From Syntrophothermus lipocalidus DSM 12680 (GTDB lineage Bacteria; Bacillota; Syntrophomonadia; Syntrophomonadales; Syntrophothermaceae), in assembly GCF_000092405.1 (NCBI RefSeq), contig NC_014220.1:2294001-2358000 (forward strand): DNA of 64,000 bases, written 5' to 3'. Below, in pieces: positions 36,601-46,850 of the stretch. The notes below the pieces were generated by a model, which searched no databases, was not told where the DNA came from, and saw only the letters and a program-made list of their open reading frames with translations. The first letter of the stretch is position 1, and each line of letters starts with the position of its first letter. The position numbers and the translations under genes are program-made.

Positions 36601-37799
36601 TCCACCACCTCCCTCTTGGCACCCAAGACTCCTTCGTCATCCCCTTCCGCTTCAACTAAACATCCGTTCTCTATGTATGCACGACGAATGTCGCTGGGAG
36701 CTAAGGTCCTTTTTACCGGTACCTCCACCACTGTGCCCGGTTCCACTGGAAAATCCGGAGGTAGCTCAACCAAACAAAATTGCATGAACACCTTGCCCCT
36801 GACCGGGTACTCGTCTTTTCCTATCTTGACCTTAACCGTAAACCGGCTTAGATTCAAGTATGATCCTACCAATTTGGCGATTATCTTGAACAGGTCAAAC
36901 CAACTTCCAGGCCTTGATAACGCTTCTAGCCCCAATCCGTCCGCGAACCCGACCGGTACCACTGCTATTTTCGATGCTGCCCTGGTTCGATAGGTACGGT
37001 AATAGCCCAGATAACTGCCTGCTGGCATTTCCCTCACCGCCGTTACTCTCGCCTTGAACCGGTAAGGGTTTTTAAGCTTTATCTTGTTGGGTACGTGTCC
37101 AGCCGGGTGCTGTCCGCCAAGCAACGTTCCTATCCGGACCGCATCTAGGTGCATTTCGGGGAAACGAAGAGCAGCCGCACTGTTACAACAGTGTATTAAA
37201 GCTGGCCTTATACCATTACTGGTTAGAGCATCTACAGTCTTCTGCAACTGTTCGAACTGGCTCTGCGTAAATTTTGGACTCCGCGCCCCAGCCTCCGCAA
37301 AGTGCGTGTACAACCCTTCTAAAACCAGCCACTGGTCGTAGTGTATTAAGCGGGCTAACTCTAAAGCCCGGTCTGCTGTTACCCCGAACCTTCCCAAACC
37401 AGTGTCGATTTTCAAGTGAATTCTCACCTTCTTATTGAAGCGAGAGGCAGCCTCACTCGCTAGCCTGTAGTCCCTGTAGCTCGCCACCGTCAGGGTCAGT
37501 CCCTGCTCAACGGCCTTCTCGATCTCCCGTTCGCCTGCAGGGGCAAATACCAGGATATCGGTACTGATTCCTCCTTCTCGCAGTTCGAAGGCCTCTTCAG
37601 GAAATGTAACGGCGAAATAGTCTACCCCGTGCCGCGCGAGCACCCGTGCCGTCCCCACCGCTCCTAATCCATATGCATTAGCTTTGAGAACGGCTATGAG
37701 GCGGGTGTTTTCCTTCAGCAAGGATCTAACCGCTTCAAGGTTATGAACCAGCGCGTCAATATCAACTTCTATCCAGCGGTTATTCGGCATAAGTTGCAT
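36597..37799 (-). CDS. alr: Alanine-racemase-family PLP enzyme
   Basis: The 400-residue fold-type III PLP enzyme has the PLP lysine in AVLKANAYGLGAVG and the expected Arg in RIGTLLGG. The second-base region reads LGYYRTYRTRAA, with a Tyr near the expected place. The start is taken at ATG 37799 (MQLMPNNRWIEVD); another ATG lies 9 nt later, and the frame is open to 37922. It overlaps the FemAB gene by 20 nt. It should racemise alanine, or another amino acid, for wall peptides. The C-terminal domain is less typical, so substrate is uncertain. Confidence 0.82.
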   Translation of the reverse strand: MQLMPNNRWIEVDIDALVHNLEAVRSLLKENTRLIAVLKANAYGLGAVGTARVLARHGVDYFAVTFPEEAFELREGGISTDILVFAPAGEREIEKAVEQGLTLTVASYRDYRLASEAASRFNKKVRIHLKIDTGLGRFGVTADRALELARLIHYDQWLVLEGLYTHFAEAGARSPKFTQSQFEQLQKTVDALTSNGIRPALIHCCNSAAALRFPEMHLDAVRIGTLLGGQHPAGHVPNKIKLKNPYRFKARVTAVREMPAGSYLGYYRTYRTRAASKIAVVPVGFADGLGLEALSRPGSWFDLFKIIAKLVGSYLNLSRFTVKVKIGKDEYPVRGKVFMQFCLVELPPDFPVEPGTVVEVPVKRTLAPSDIRRAYIENGCLVEAEGDDEGVLGAKREVVE

Positions 37800-38892
37800 G
37801 TCCCTGTTTTCTTCCTCCGCGTTTTCGCCACCGTATAATCCATCTTGTCCCCCGGTAGTATAATGGTAAGGCCCATTCCCACAGCCAATAGAAAAAAGGC
37901 GAGAACACCTTGTCCCATTCACCCACGAATTCTACAAATTCACCGCCAAATCCCTTCTTAAACCGGTACAACCCATACAAGGGGTTATCTTCCCTCAATT
38001 CCCCGGACACCCCGCGAAAATCGTACAGCGTACATCCCTCTTGTTGCGCCCATCGGATCATAGACCACTGCAAAAGATAATTAGGCATAACATTGCGATG
38101 TTGGTTGCTGGAAGCCCCGTAGCTGTACCATACCTTGCTCCCCAGTTTTAATGCTAAGGTACCTGCTATCACCTTTCCCTCGTATTCGGCAAGAAAAAAA
38201 CGGGCAAGGCCTTGCGGTACCAGTTCATCCCAAATGGTACTGAAGTAGTCATACCCGCGAATAAGGAAATTGTCCCTCTCCGCGGTTTCCTTCAAGATGG
38301 AGTAGAACACGGGGAGTTGCTCCTTGGTTTCCATCGGGTAGACCTTTACTCCTTTTCGTACAGCTAGCCGGATGTTATAGCGGGTTTTCGAACTCATCCT
38401 GCCAAGAAGCTCTTCTTCGGAAGGAGAAATGTCCAGTCTAAAGACAAAAGTAGGCTGTACCCCTTCGAACCCTTCTGCGGTCACCGTCTTCTTAAACCCG
38501 TTTTCGCGTAAAAGACGGACAAACTCTTCGTCGCTCGCCGGAACATCCGGATCTATCTTTAGGAATATCGCCCTGTGTTTCCGTGCCAGTTTCCTTACCT
38601 CTGTTATCAAAGCCGCAAAAAGTTCGCGGTCATGCACATCGATTACTGGACCCCTCGGCGCGTAAAAAATGCTCCTTTCGAGTCCTGGTATCGGAAGCCG
38701 CCGTTTCAGTATCAAGATTGCTCCAACTACCTGTCCGTCCCGCTCCAACACCATGGGTAGAGGCTTCCAACCGGTAAATGCCTTGACCTGCCCCCACTCC
38801 CAGGTTTGAAGGATGTGGCCTTTGGGGTGCCGGGATACAAATTCGTCGAACATCTCCTTCTCTCGGTCTATTACGACCCGACCTGTGTACAC
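37780..38892 (-). CDS. FemAB-family peptidoglycan peptidyltransferase
   Basis: The 370-residue protein has the double GNAT fold of FemX/FemAB enzymes: LQTWEWGQVKAFTGWKP near residue 27, MSSKTRYNIRLAVRKGVKVY in the middle, and NYLLQWSMIRWAQQEGCTLYDFRGV in the C-terminal half. A basic tail follows. Such enzymes add amino acids from aminoacyl-tRNA to lipid II. The gene overlaps and precedes a racemase gene, which suggests a joint job in wall peptide chemistry. Confidence 0.88.
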   Translation of the reverse strand: MYTGRVVIDREKEMFDEFVSRHPKGHILQTWEWGQVKAFTGWKPLPMVLERDGQVVGAILILKRRLPIPGLERSIFYAPRGPVIDVHDRELFAALITEVRKLARKHRAIFLKIDPDVPASDEEFVRLLRENGFKKTVTAEGFEGVQPTFVFRLDISPSEEELLGRMSSKTRYNIRLAVRKGVKVYPMETKEQLPVFYSILKETAERDNFLIRGYDYFSTIWDELVPQGLARFFLAEYEGKVIAGTLALKLGSKVWYSYGASSNQHRNVMPNYLLQWSMIRWAQQEGCTLYDFRGVSGELREDNPLYGLYRFKKGFGGEFVEFVGEWDKVFSPFFYWLWEWALPLYYRGTRWIIRWRKRGGRKQGHATYAE

Positions 38893-38929
38893 ACTACTCT
38901 CTCCTTCTGGCCGATATGATTATCAGAAA

Positions 38930-38951
38930 GCCCACCCCTTATAAGGTGGGC
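38930..38951 (-). terminator. Probable terminator after pyrG
   Basis: A 7-bp stem GCCCACC / GGTGGGC with an 8-nt loop lies about 30 nt after the pyrG stop. On the minus strand only TTTCTGAT follows, so the T-run is weak. Confidence 0.6.
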
Positions 38952-38982
38952 ACAGTGTCATAAGATGCTGTCTATGATATGA

Positions 38983-41320
<2,338 letters not shown>

Positions 41321-41331
41321 GGTTTTCCCTC

Positions 41332-41544
41332 CTATCTGACCTTCAATGCCCAGTATCCATCTCCCATATAACCAAACCGGTTATCGAGATTAATCTGGGT
41401 ATAAACGGCGGCCATGTTGCGCGGGTTGATCTCCCGGTTCATAAACTGTAATACAGTTTCCACCAGTTCTCGGTAATACACAGGACCTTCCCGGTTTCGC
41501 AAAACCTCGTAAGCCCAATCTGCCTCGCTTTTCTTAGCGGTCAA
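41332..41544 (-). CDS. rpoE: RNA polymerase delta subunit, short form (HARE-HTH only)
   Basis: The 70-residue protein matches the N-terminal folded domain of delta: ADWAYEVLRNREGPVYYREL, then INPRNMAAVYTQINLDNRF and GYWALK. B. subtilis delta has a further acidic tail of about 80-90 residues, which is absent here. The argS-rpoE-pyrG neighbourhood supports the identity. Without the tail it may bind polymerase but not displace RNA as full-length delta does. Confidence 0.82.
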   Translation of the reverse strand: MTAKKSEADWAYEVLRNREGPVYYRELVETVLQFMNREINPRNMAAVYTQINLDNRFGYMGDGYWALKVR

Positions 41545-41556
41545 AGCTAGTCCCCC

Positions 41557-43236
41557 CTACATCCTTTCCGGGGCCGAAACCCCCAAAACACCCAGAGAAT
41601 TCTTGACGACTCGCCTTATAGCTTCCATCAATACCATTCGAGCGTCTCTCAGATTCTCCTCCTCGTTCAGCACCCGGTGATGGTTATAATAGCTATGGAA
41701 CATCCCGGCCAAGTCCAGCACATAGCGGGCGATGCGGTGCGGGCTCAGGGTTGCTGCTGCCATTGATATCTCGTTAGGGAACTCAGCTACCTTGCGTAGC
41801 AATTCTAATTCCTCAGGTAGGCACAGAAGCCGCAGGTTAACTTCATCCGGATTCTTTAGAAGAATGCCAGCCCTCTCAGCTTGCCTCATAATGCTACAAA
41901 TGCGGGCATGCGCGTACTGGACGTAGTAAACCGGGTTCTCCTGGCTCTGCTTTTGAGCCAGTTCCATGTCGAAGTCCAGGTGGCTGTCTGGACTTCGCAT
42001 TACGAAAAAGAACCGGGCGGCGTCTTTCCCTACCTCTTCCAGCAGCTCGTCCAAGGTTACCAGAGTCCCCGTACGCTTAGACATCCGTACCAGTTCCCCT
42101 CCCCGGTACAACCTCACCAACTGCATCAGGATAACGTCTAACCGGTTCGGGTCATAGCCCAGGGCAGCGATAGCCGCTTTCATCCTCGCTACGTGCCCGT
42201 GGTGGTCTGCTCCCCACACGTTGATAACCCAGTCAAACCCTCGCTCAAACTTGTTCTTGTGGTAGGCTATGTCCGCAGCAAAATAAGTAGGAAGGCCATT
42301 TTTACGAATAACCACCTCGTCCTTTTCGCCAGAGTCTTCTCCTGCTCTAAACCACCAGGCCCCTTCCTTCAGGTACAAATACCCCTTAGTTTTCAATTCC
42401 TCAGTCACTTCTTCTATTTTACCAGAGTCGTGCAAACTCTGTTCACTGAACCAGACATCGTATCTTATACCGAAAGCCTCTAAAGAAGTTTTAATGCTTT
42501 CCAATTTCTCTTTCAGAGCAAATTCCGTGAGTTTCTGCCGTCTCTCGTATGGATTAGCCCCAACCAGATAGTCCCCGTATGCTTCTATGAAATGCCGAAC
42601 CGTCTCTACGACATCCTGTCCTTCGTATCCACCTTCCGGGAATCGGAATTCACATCCACACAACTCCAAATACCGCGCTTCCAAGGACAGTCCAAACAGC
42701 TCAATCTGGTTCCCGGCATCATTTACGTAATACTCCCTCTCTACTTCGTATCCCGCCATGGACAAAATATTAGCCAGGCTATCCCCGATAGCCCCCCCGC
42801 GGGCGTTGCCCATGTGAAGATCTCCGGTAGGGTTGGCGCTGACGAACTCTACTTGAACCTTCTTCCCTACTGGCTTATGTTGCCCGTAACTCTCGCCGCT
42901 TTGCCAAACCACTCTAGGCACATCGAATAGCCAGTCTTCTTTAAGGAAAAAATTTATAAATCCTGCCCCTTTAACCTCCACCCTTGATATAAGGGGATCA
43001 TTCTGGGGCAAGAGATCTATAATGGCCTGTCCTATCGCAACTGGGGACATGCGGGCCTGTCGAGCCAAGAGCATGGCTACATTACAGGCATAATCCCCGT
43101 GCTGTTTTTCGCGCGGAACTTCAATAACAAAGGCCGGTATCTCTTGGTAGTTAAATTTGCCTCCGGTTTTCGCTTTTTCGAGTGCTGTCACGATCTTCTG
43201 CCTCAGATCATCCTGAATCTTCTTTACCAAATCCAT
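41557..43236 (-). CDS. argS: Arginyl-tRNA synthetase
   Basis: The 559-residue class I synthetase has the HIGH-type motif [18 protein letters not shown], an Arg-tRNA-type N-terminal domain, the KMSK-type [15 protein letters not shown], and a helical anticodon-binding C-terminus. It charges tRNA-Arg. The gene sits 59 nt after the cysteine-rich unknown, and no terminator or T-box is seen in the gap, so it may be co-transcribed with the surface operon. Confidence 0.97.
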   Translation of the reverse strand: MDLVKKIQDDLRQKIVTALEKAKTGGKFNYQEIPAFVIEVPREKQHGDYACNVAMLLARQARMSPVAIGQAIIDLLPQNDPLISRVEVKGAGFINFFLKEDWLFDVPRVVWQSGESYGQHKPVGKKVQVEFVSANPTGDLHMGNARGGAIGDSLANILSMAGYEVEREYYVNDAGNQIELFGLSLEARYLELCGCEFRFPEGGYEGQDVVETVRHFIEAYGDYLVGANPYERRQKLTEFALKEKLESIKTSLEAFGIRYDVWFSEQSLHDSGKIEEVTEELKTKGYLYLKEGAWWFRAGEDSGEKDEVVIRKNGLPTYFAADIAYHKNKFERGFDWVINVWGADHHGHVARMKAAIAALGYDPNRLDVILMQLVRLYRGGELVRMSKRTGTLVTLDELLEEVGKDAARFFFVMRSPDSHLDFDMELAQKQSQENPVYYVQYAHARICSIMRQAERAGILLKNPDEVNLRLLCLPEELELLRKVAEFPNEISMAAATLSPHRIARYVLDLAGMFHSYYNHHRVLNEEENLRDARMVLMEAIRRVVKNSLGVLGVSAPERM

Positions 43237-43295
43237 GCTGTAATGCCTCCCACAAACATTATTATATTATGGGGTTAAGCAAAGATTATATACAA

Positions 43296-43772
43296 TTATT
43301 TCCCAGAATCCTCTGGGTAAACCCTGCCCCGGCATACCCCTTCGTTGTCGATTTCGTCAGTCACCATCAGATAAGGTTGCCCCGTCTTGACGGCGATTAT
43401 CCATTTAATGCTGGTCATACGCGGGCATACGAACAGGGTACCTTCCCTTTTGGCCTGTCGGCAGTACTCCCGGTATGCACAAGTGCCGTTTGTGATGTAA
43501 ACGTTTATTACACCATCTTCTTGTACAAATCGATAGTGGCTTTCTTTGAGAAACCCTTGTTTGCCCAACACCCTAACCCAAGCTTGCGCGTAGTCCGTCG
43601 CCTGATTCCCCCGGCTGTAATAGTCGCGCTCGAACTCGTAGTAAACCCGGCGAGATAAGCTCTCAATCACCCGCTCCAGCCACTGCTGCCCATCCGGCAA
43701 CTCCGCAATTACTTCGCTAATGGCCAGGAAGAGCTTGTTGACCAAAGTATACATGAAAGCGAGGTTTTCCAC
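43296..43772 (-). CDS. Cysteine-containing conserved-type protein, unknown
   Basis: I do not recognise this 158-residue protein with certainty. The N-terminal half is helical. The C-terminal half has three or four cysteines in the pattern CAYREYC...FVCPRM, followed by SIKWIIAVKTGQPYLMV, which recalls V4R-type small-molecule or metal-binding domains. I choose the GTG at 43772 because AGGGGGT lies 6 nt upstream; the formal frame starts 9 nt earlier. It follows the M1-type peptidase gene without a gap and precedes argS. There is no signal peptide, so it is cytoplasmic. Confidence 0.7.
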   Translation of the reverse strand: MENLAFMYTLVNKLFLAISEVIAELPDGQQWLERVIESLSRRVYYEFERDYYSRGNQATDYAQAWVRVLGKQGFLKESHYRFVQEDGVINVYITNGTCAYREYCRQAKREGTLFVCPRMTSIKWIIAVKTGQPYLMVTDEIDNEGVCRGRVYPEDSGK

Positions 43773-43773
43773 A

Positions 43774-45297
43774 CTAATCACCCCCTGTTTTGACTTTCAC
43801 CACAGGGGCGGCTTTTTCCTGCCAGTCTCGAAACCACTGCGAGAAATACCGGGTCATGTCTTTTCCTGTCTCGTTCTGCACGGCTCTCAGAACATCTTCG
43901 CTGGTAGCAATTCCGTACCTGTTTTCGGCCAAATACCTTCGTAAGACCCCGACGACTTTGTCCGTCCCTATCTCCCCTTCCAACCCATTCCAGAAAGCCT
44001 CGCCTCCCCGGTAAGCAGAGTACAGGTAATCGCTTCTGGATCTCATTTCCGTCAGGGAACGGGAAAGGTCCGCTGCTTTGATTCCCGCAGATTGCTCGCT
44101 GCCGGTTTGCTTTCCTGTCCTCCTTAGACAAAGCCCTGCCGACCAATTGGCCAGGCCCTCGTCCAGCCAAGGCTCCCGCGATTGATCATTTCCAACAAGC
44201 CCAAACCACCATTGATGAGCAATCTCGTGAGCCAACAGGAACTCGCGTCTGCTCGGGGAATACGCTTTTGACAACACTTGATCTTGTAAAAAAATGACCC
44301 CTGAATACTCCATGCCCTGAAAACCGTCCATCGGCACTTGTATGATATCCAGTTCCTCATAAGGATAAGACCCAAATGTGCAGGCATAATACTCGAGTAT
44401 CTTCTCTGCTTCACTCAAAACCTGCACTCCCGTGTCTTCGTACCCCGGATTTACATACACTCTGATCGGAATATTCATGGCCTTAGTGTCCAACTGCTGG
44501 TGACGCCAGGTTGCCGCGATTACAAAATCGCGGGCTCGGCTGGCCTCAATAAGAACCGTGTCCCTTCCTTCAGCTCCCGCTTCTCTCGCCAGCACATGAC
44601 CGGTTGAAACCACCTGATACTCCGACGGAAGGTTCAACTTCACCAGGTAGTCTGCACAAGCAAAACAGAACGGATCCCCCAAAGGGGTCTCCTCGGCAAA
44701 CCGCCATTCCCCTCCCTTTCTAACAGTGAGAACCGGGTAGAAGTTGCTCAACATGAACACCCCATCCCAGGCACCGAAGCGGTAGGCTGCTTGCGGTATT
44801 TTAACCTTCCACGCCATCTCGATCTTTACGGGTTGCCCGGGAGACAGGGCCTCTTCAAGCGTGAGTTTCAACTTCGTGCCCTGAACTTCATAGGAAGCAG
44901 GGATACCATCAGTCTTTACCTCGGTGACCCTTATATACCCGGGATCAAACCCGTTTTTGTATGCCGATGGGGGCGCAGGTGAAGAGGCTTTTTCCTCGAA
45001 AGCATTAGGATACAAGGTGAAGTACATCTCCGAAAGGGGGCCGTCCAGGTTGTTTTCGGTTTCGATAACACTAGTTCCATATAGTGTCAGTGTTGACACG
45101 TCCAGATAAAGGCCCATGTTGTAACGTGTTTCCTCGGTAGGAGGAAAAGTGTCGCCTCCTCGGCCGAATGCGTCTCCGTTTCCCCCTTTTAGCAGGCCTA
45201 CGGCGTGATAAAGCCAATACTTCCAAACAAAAACAGCGGCACCCGTTATAAGCAGCACCGCGAGTATCATCAGGTAAAACCGCTTGTTTCGCACCAT
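43774..45297 (-). CDS. Membrane-anchored M1-type metallopeptidase
   Basis: The 507-residue protein has one N-terminal membrane helix (7-27) and the gluzincin zinc site HEIAHQWW (His357, Glu358, His361) with Glu380 in WLDEGLANW, the exact HExxH-18-E spacing of M1 aminopeptidases. The family GAMEN motif is replaced by GMEYSG (329-334), so exopeptidase specificity may differ. A beta-rich domain precedes the catalytic domain. It lies downstream of two SLH genes and could process surface proteins. Confidence 0.87.
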   Translation of the reverse strand: MVRNKRFYLMILAVLLITGAAVFVWKYWLYHAVGLLKGGNGDAFGRGGDTFPPTEETRYNMGLYLDVSTLTLYGTSVIETENNLDGPLSEMYFTLYPNAFEEKASSPAPPSAYKNGFDPGYIRVTEVKTDGIPASYEVQGTKLKLTLEEALSPGQPVKIEMAWKVKIPQAAYRFGAWDGVFMLSNFYPVLTVRKGGEWRFAEETPLGDPFCFACADYLVKLNLPSEYQVVSTGHVLAREAGAEGRDTVLIEASRARDFVIAATWRHQQLDTKAMNIPIRVYVNPGYEDTGVQVLSEAEKILEYYACTFGSYPYEELDIIQVPMDGFQGMEYSGVIFLQDQVLSKAYSPSRREFLLAHEIAHQWWFGLVGNDQSREPWLDEGLANWSAGLCLRRTGKQTGSEQSAGIKAADLSRSLTEMRSRSDYLYSAYRGGEAFWNGLEGEIGTDKVVGVLRRYLAENRYGIATSEDVLRAVQNETGKDMTRYFSQWFRDWQEKAAPVVKVKTGGD

Positions 45298-45323
45298 GTT
45301 GCCCCCACTCTCGTCCGGTTGTT

Positions 45324-46850
45324 TCAGCTGCGAGAGAATTCGTAGAGCCTGTCCCGGTAATCCTTGGAAAAATCGCGGTTCAGAAATTCCCTAAACCGGT
45401 CTAACATGGCTGCCATCTCTGCCCTGGTCACGATATCGTTGGGCCTGAAAAAGTTGGCTCCTGCCGCGGTTTCCCCGCCGATTATGCCGTATTCCTGCGC
45501 CACATAAACCGATTCTTTGGCCCAGAGCGGTATCAGCGCATCATCATAGAACCCGGTTGAGGTCTCGGGTCCTGGAGACAGGTTTTCTAGCCCCATGGCT
45601 TTTACCAGTAGCACAGCCGCTTCGGCCCTGGTTATATTATCGTTCAGCCCGAATATTTTGCCGTCTACGAGCCCCTTCTCGCCCGCAATCTGCACATACT
45701 TGAAGTAGGGGCTGCTGGAGTCAACATCATAGAAAAGCGGAGTTGTTGCCTGGTTTTTCGTTCTTCGAGTGCTTTTGGCCGTATTCTCTTCGCTGGCAGA
45801 GGTCATCCCTGCCACTGTGACCAAGGCTCTGATGAAATCTCCCCGACGGGCGGGAAGGTTTGGGTAGAAATAGGCGTTCTCCCCGTCTATAGCCCCCAGA
45901 CCGCAAAGTGACTCCACTGCTTCTTTTGCCCAGTGGCCCCGTAGGTCCTTAAATTCCTTGATGAACAGCCGCTTCTGCTGGGCCGGAGAGGCTGAAGACA
46001 GTTCCAGGGTACCTTCGTTTCTCCGGTCGTCATCAATCCCCTCGCTCCCAGTGGACGGAAGGTCGTACTCAACCGTCATCACTTGTTGGGTGCGCGTCTC
46101 GTCAACGAAGCCTCCGTCAAAGCTCGAAAGTTCTGCCCCCTGGCTTACGTAGGCGAGGGAACGAGAGAGGGTATCGTTCATGGTTATGCGGGCTGAACCC
46201 TCCCAGCTATCTCCATCAGAAGGTTCTCCCTTGACCGATACATCTATAATGCGGGTATCTCCTTTCCCCCAAGCATTTGAGTACCCTTCGCTTTTCCCCG
46301 CAGACTCTACCGTGATTTGGTTCTTGCTGCCCCTTCCGGTTACATACACCTTTTTCATATACCAGTTCCCGGCCCAAAAATCAACCGCCGGCCGGTGGTC
46401 GATAGCCTGCGATCCTGAAAAGTAAAGCTTATCTTTATCCAATTTGTAGGTCGTCTTCCCCAGCGTGAGGCTTTCCGTATACCCGTCCAGGCTCATAACC
46501 TGGACCTCCTGGGCACCGCTACGTTGTACATTATACGTCAGTTTTACGTTGCGGGTCAGTTTTCCGTCTCCCCCGACTTGAACCAGCTTATAGGTAAGGG
46601 TGACCTGCCGACTGTCGCCCCGATCTCGACTGGTCTCCTTGACCGTTCCCTTGAATACCTGCGGAGTGCCAGCTACAAAAACTACTTCCTGGTATTCCTG
46701 CCCATCCGACACCCCGGGATCAAAACCGGTGAAGGCCAGACCCGCTCCTGCTGTACTGAGCACCATTGTCCCAGCTAAAAAAACCGCCAACACCGTTGCA
46801 AAGACACGCTTTCCCAGACTATTCCACCAGAATGGCTGCAGCATAGACAT
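45324..46850 (-). CDS. S-layer homology (SLH) protein with N-terminal beta domain
   Basis: The 508-residue secreted protein has a signal peptide (about 1-39), an unrecognised beta-rich region (about 45-290) and three C-terminal SLH modules starting with FKDLRGHWAKEAVESL, then YFKYVQIAGEKGLVDGK, then WAKESVYVAQEYGIIGG. SLH triplets bind pyruvylated secondary wall polymers. Its start overlaps the preceding SLH gene by 32 nt, with GGAGGGG as ribosome site. The N-terminal region has repeated VTLTYK/VKLTYN-like strands. Function is probably structural. Confidence 0.85.
   Translation of the reverse strand: MSMLQPFWWNSLGKRVFATVLAVFLAGTMVLSTAGAGLAFTGFDPGVSDGQEYQEVVFVAGTPQVFKGTVKETSRDRGDSRQVTLTYKLVQVGGDGKLTRNVKLTYNVQRSGAQEVQVMSLDGYTESLTLGKTTYKLDKDKLYFSGSQAIDHRPAVDFWAGNWYMKKVYVTGRGSKNQITVESAGKSEGYSNAWGKGDTRIIDVSVKGEPSDGDSWEGSARITMNDTLSRSLAYVSQGAELSSFDGGFVDETRTQQVMTVEYDLPSTGSEGIDDDRRNEGTLELSSASPAQQKRLFIKEFKDLRGHWAKEAVESLCGLGAIDGENAYFYPNLPARRGDFIRALVTVAGMTSASEENTAKSTRRTKNQATTPLFYDVDSSSPYFKYVQIAGEKGLVDGKIFGLNDNITRAEAAVLLVKAMGLENLSPGPETSTGFYDDALIPLWAKESVYVAQEYGIIGGETAAGANFFRPNDIVTRAEMAAMLDRFREFLNRDFSKDYRDRLYEFSRS

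Noticed and set aside
43237-43295. T-box leader in front of argS
   Set aside because: The 59-nt gap is far too short for a T-box, and no conserved T-box core is seen.
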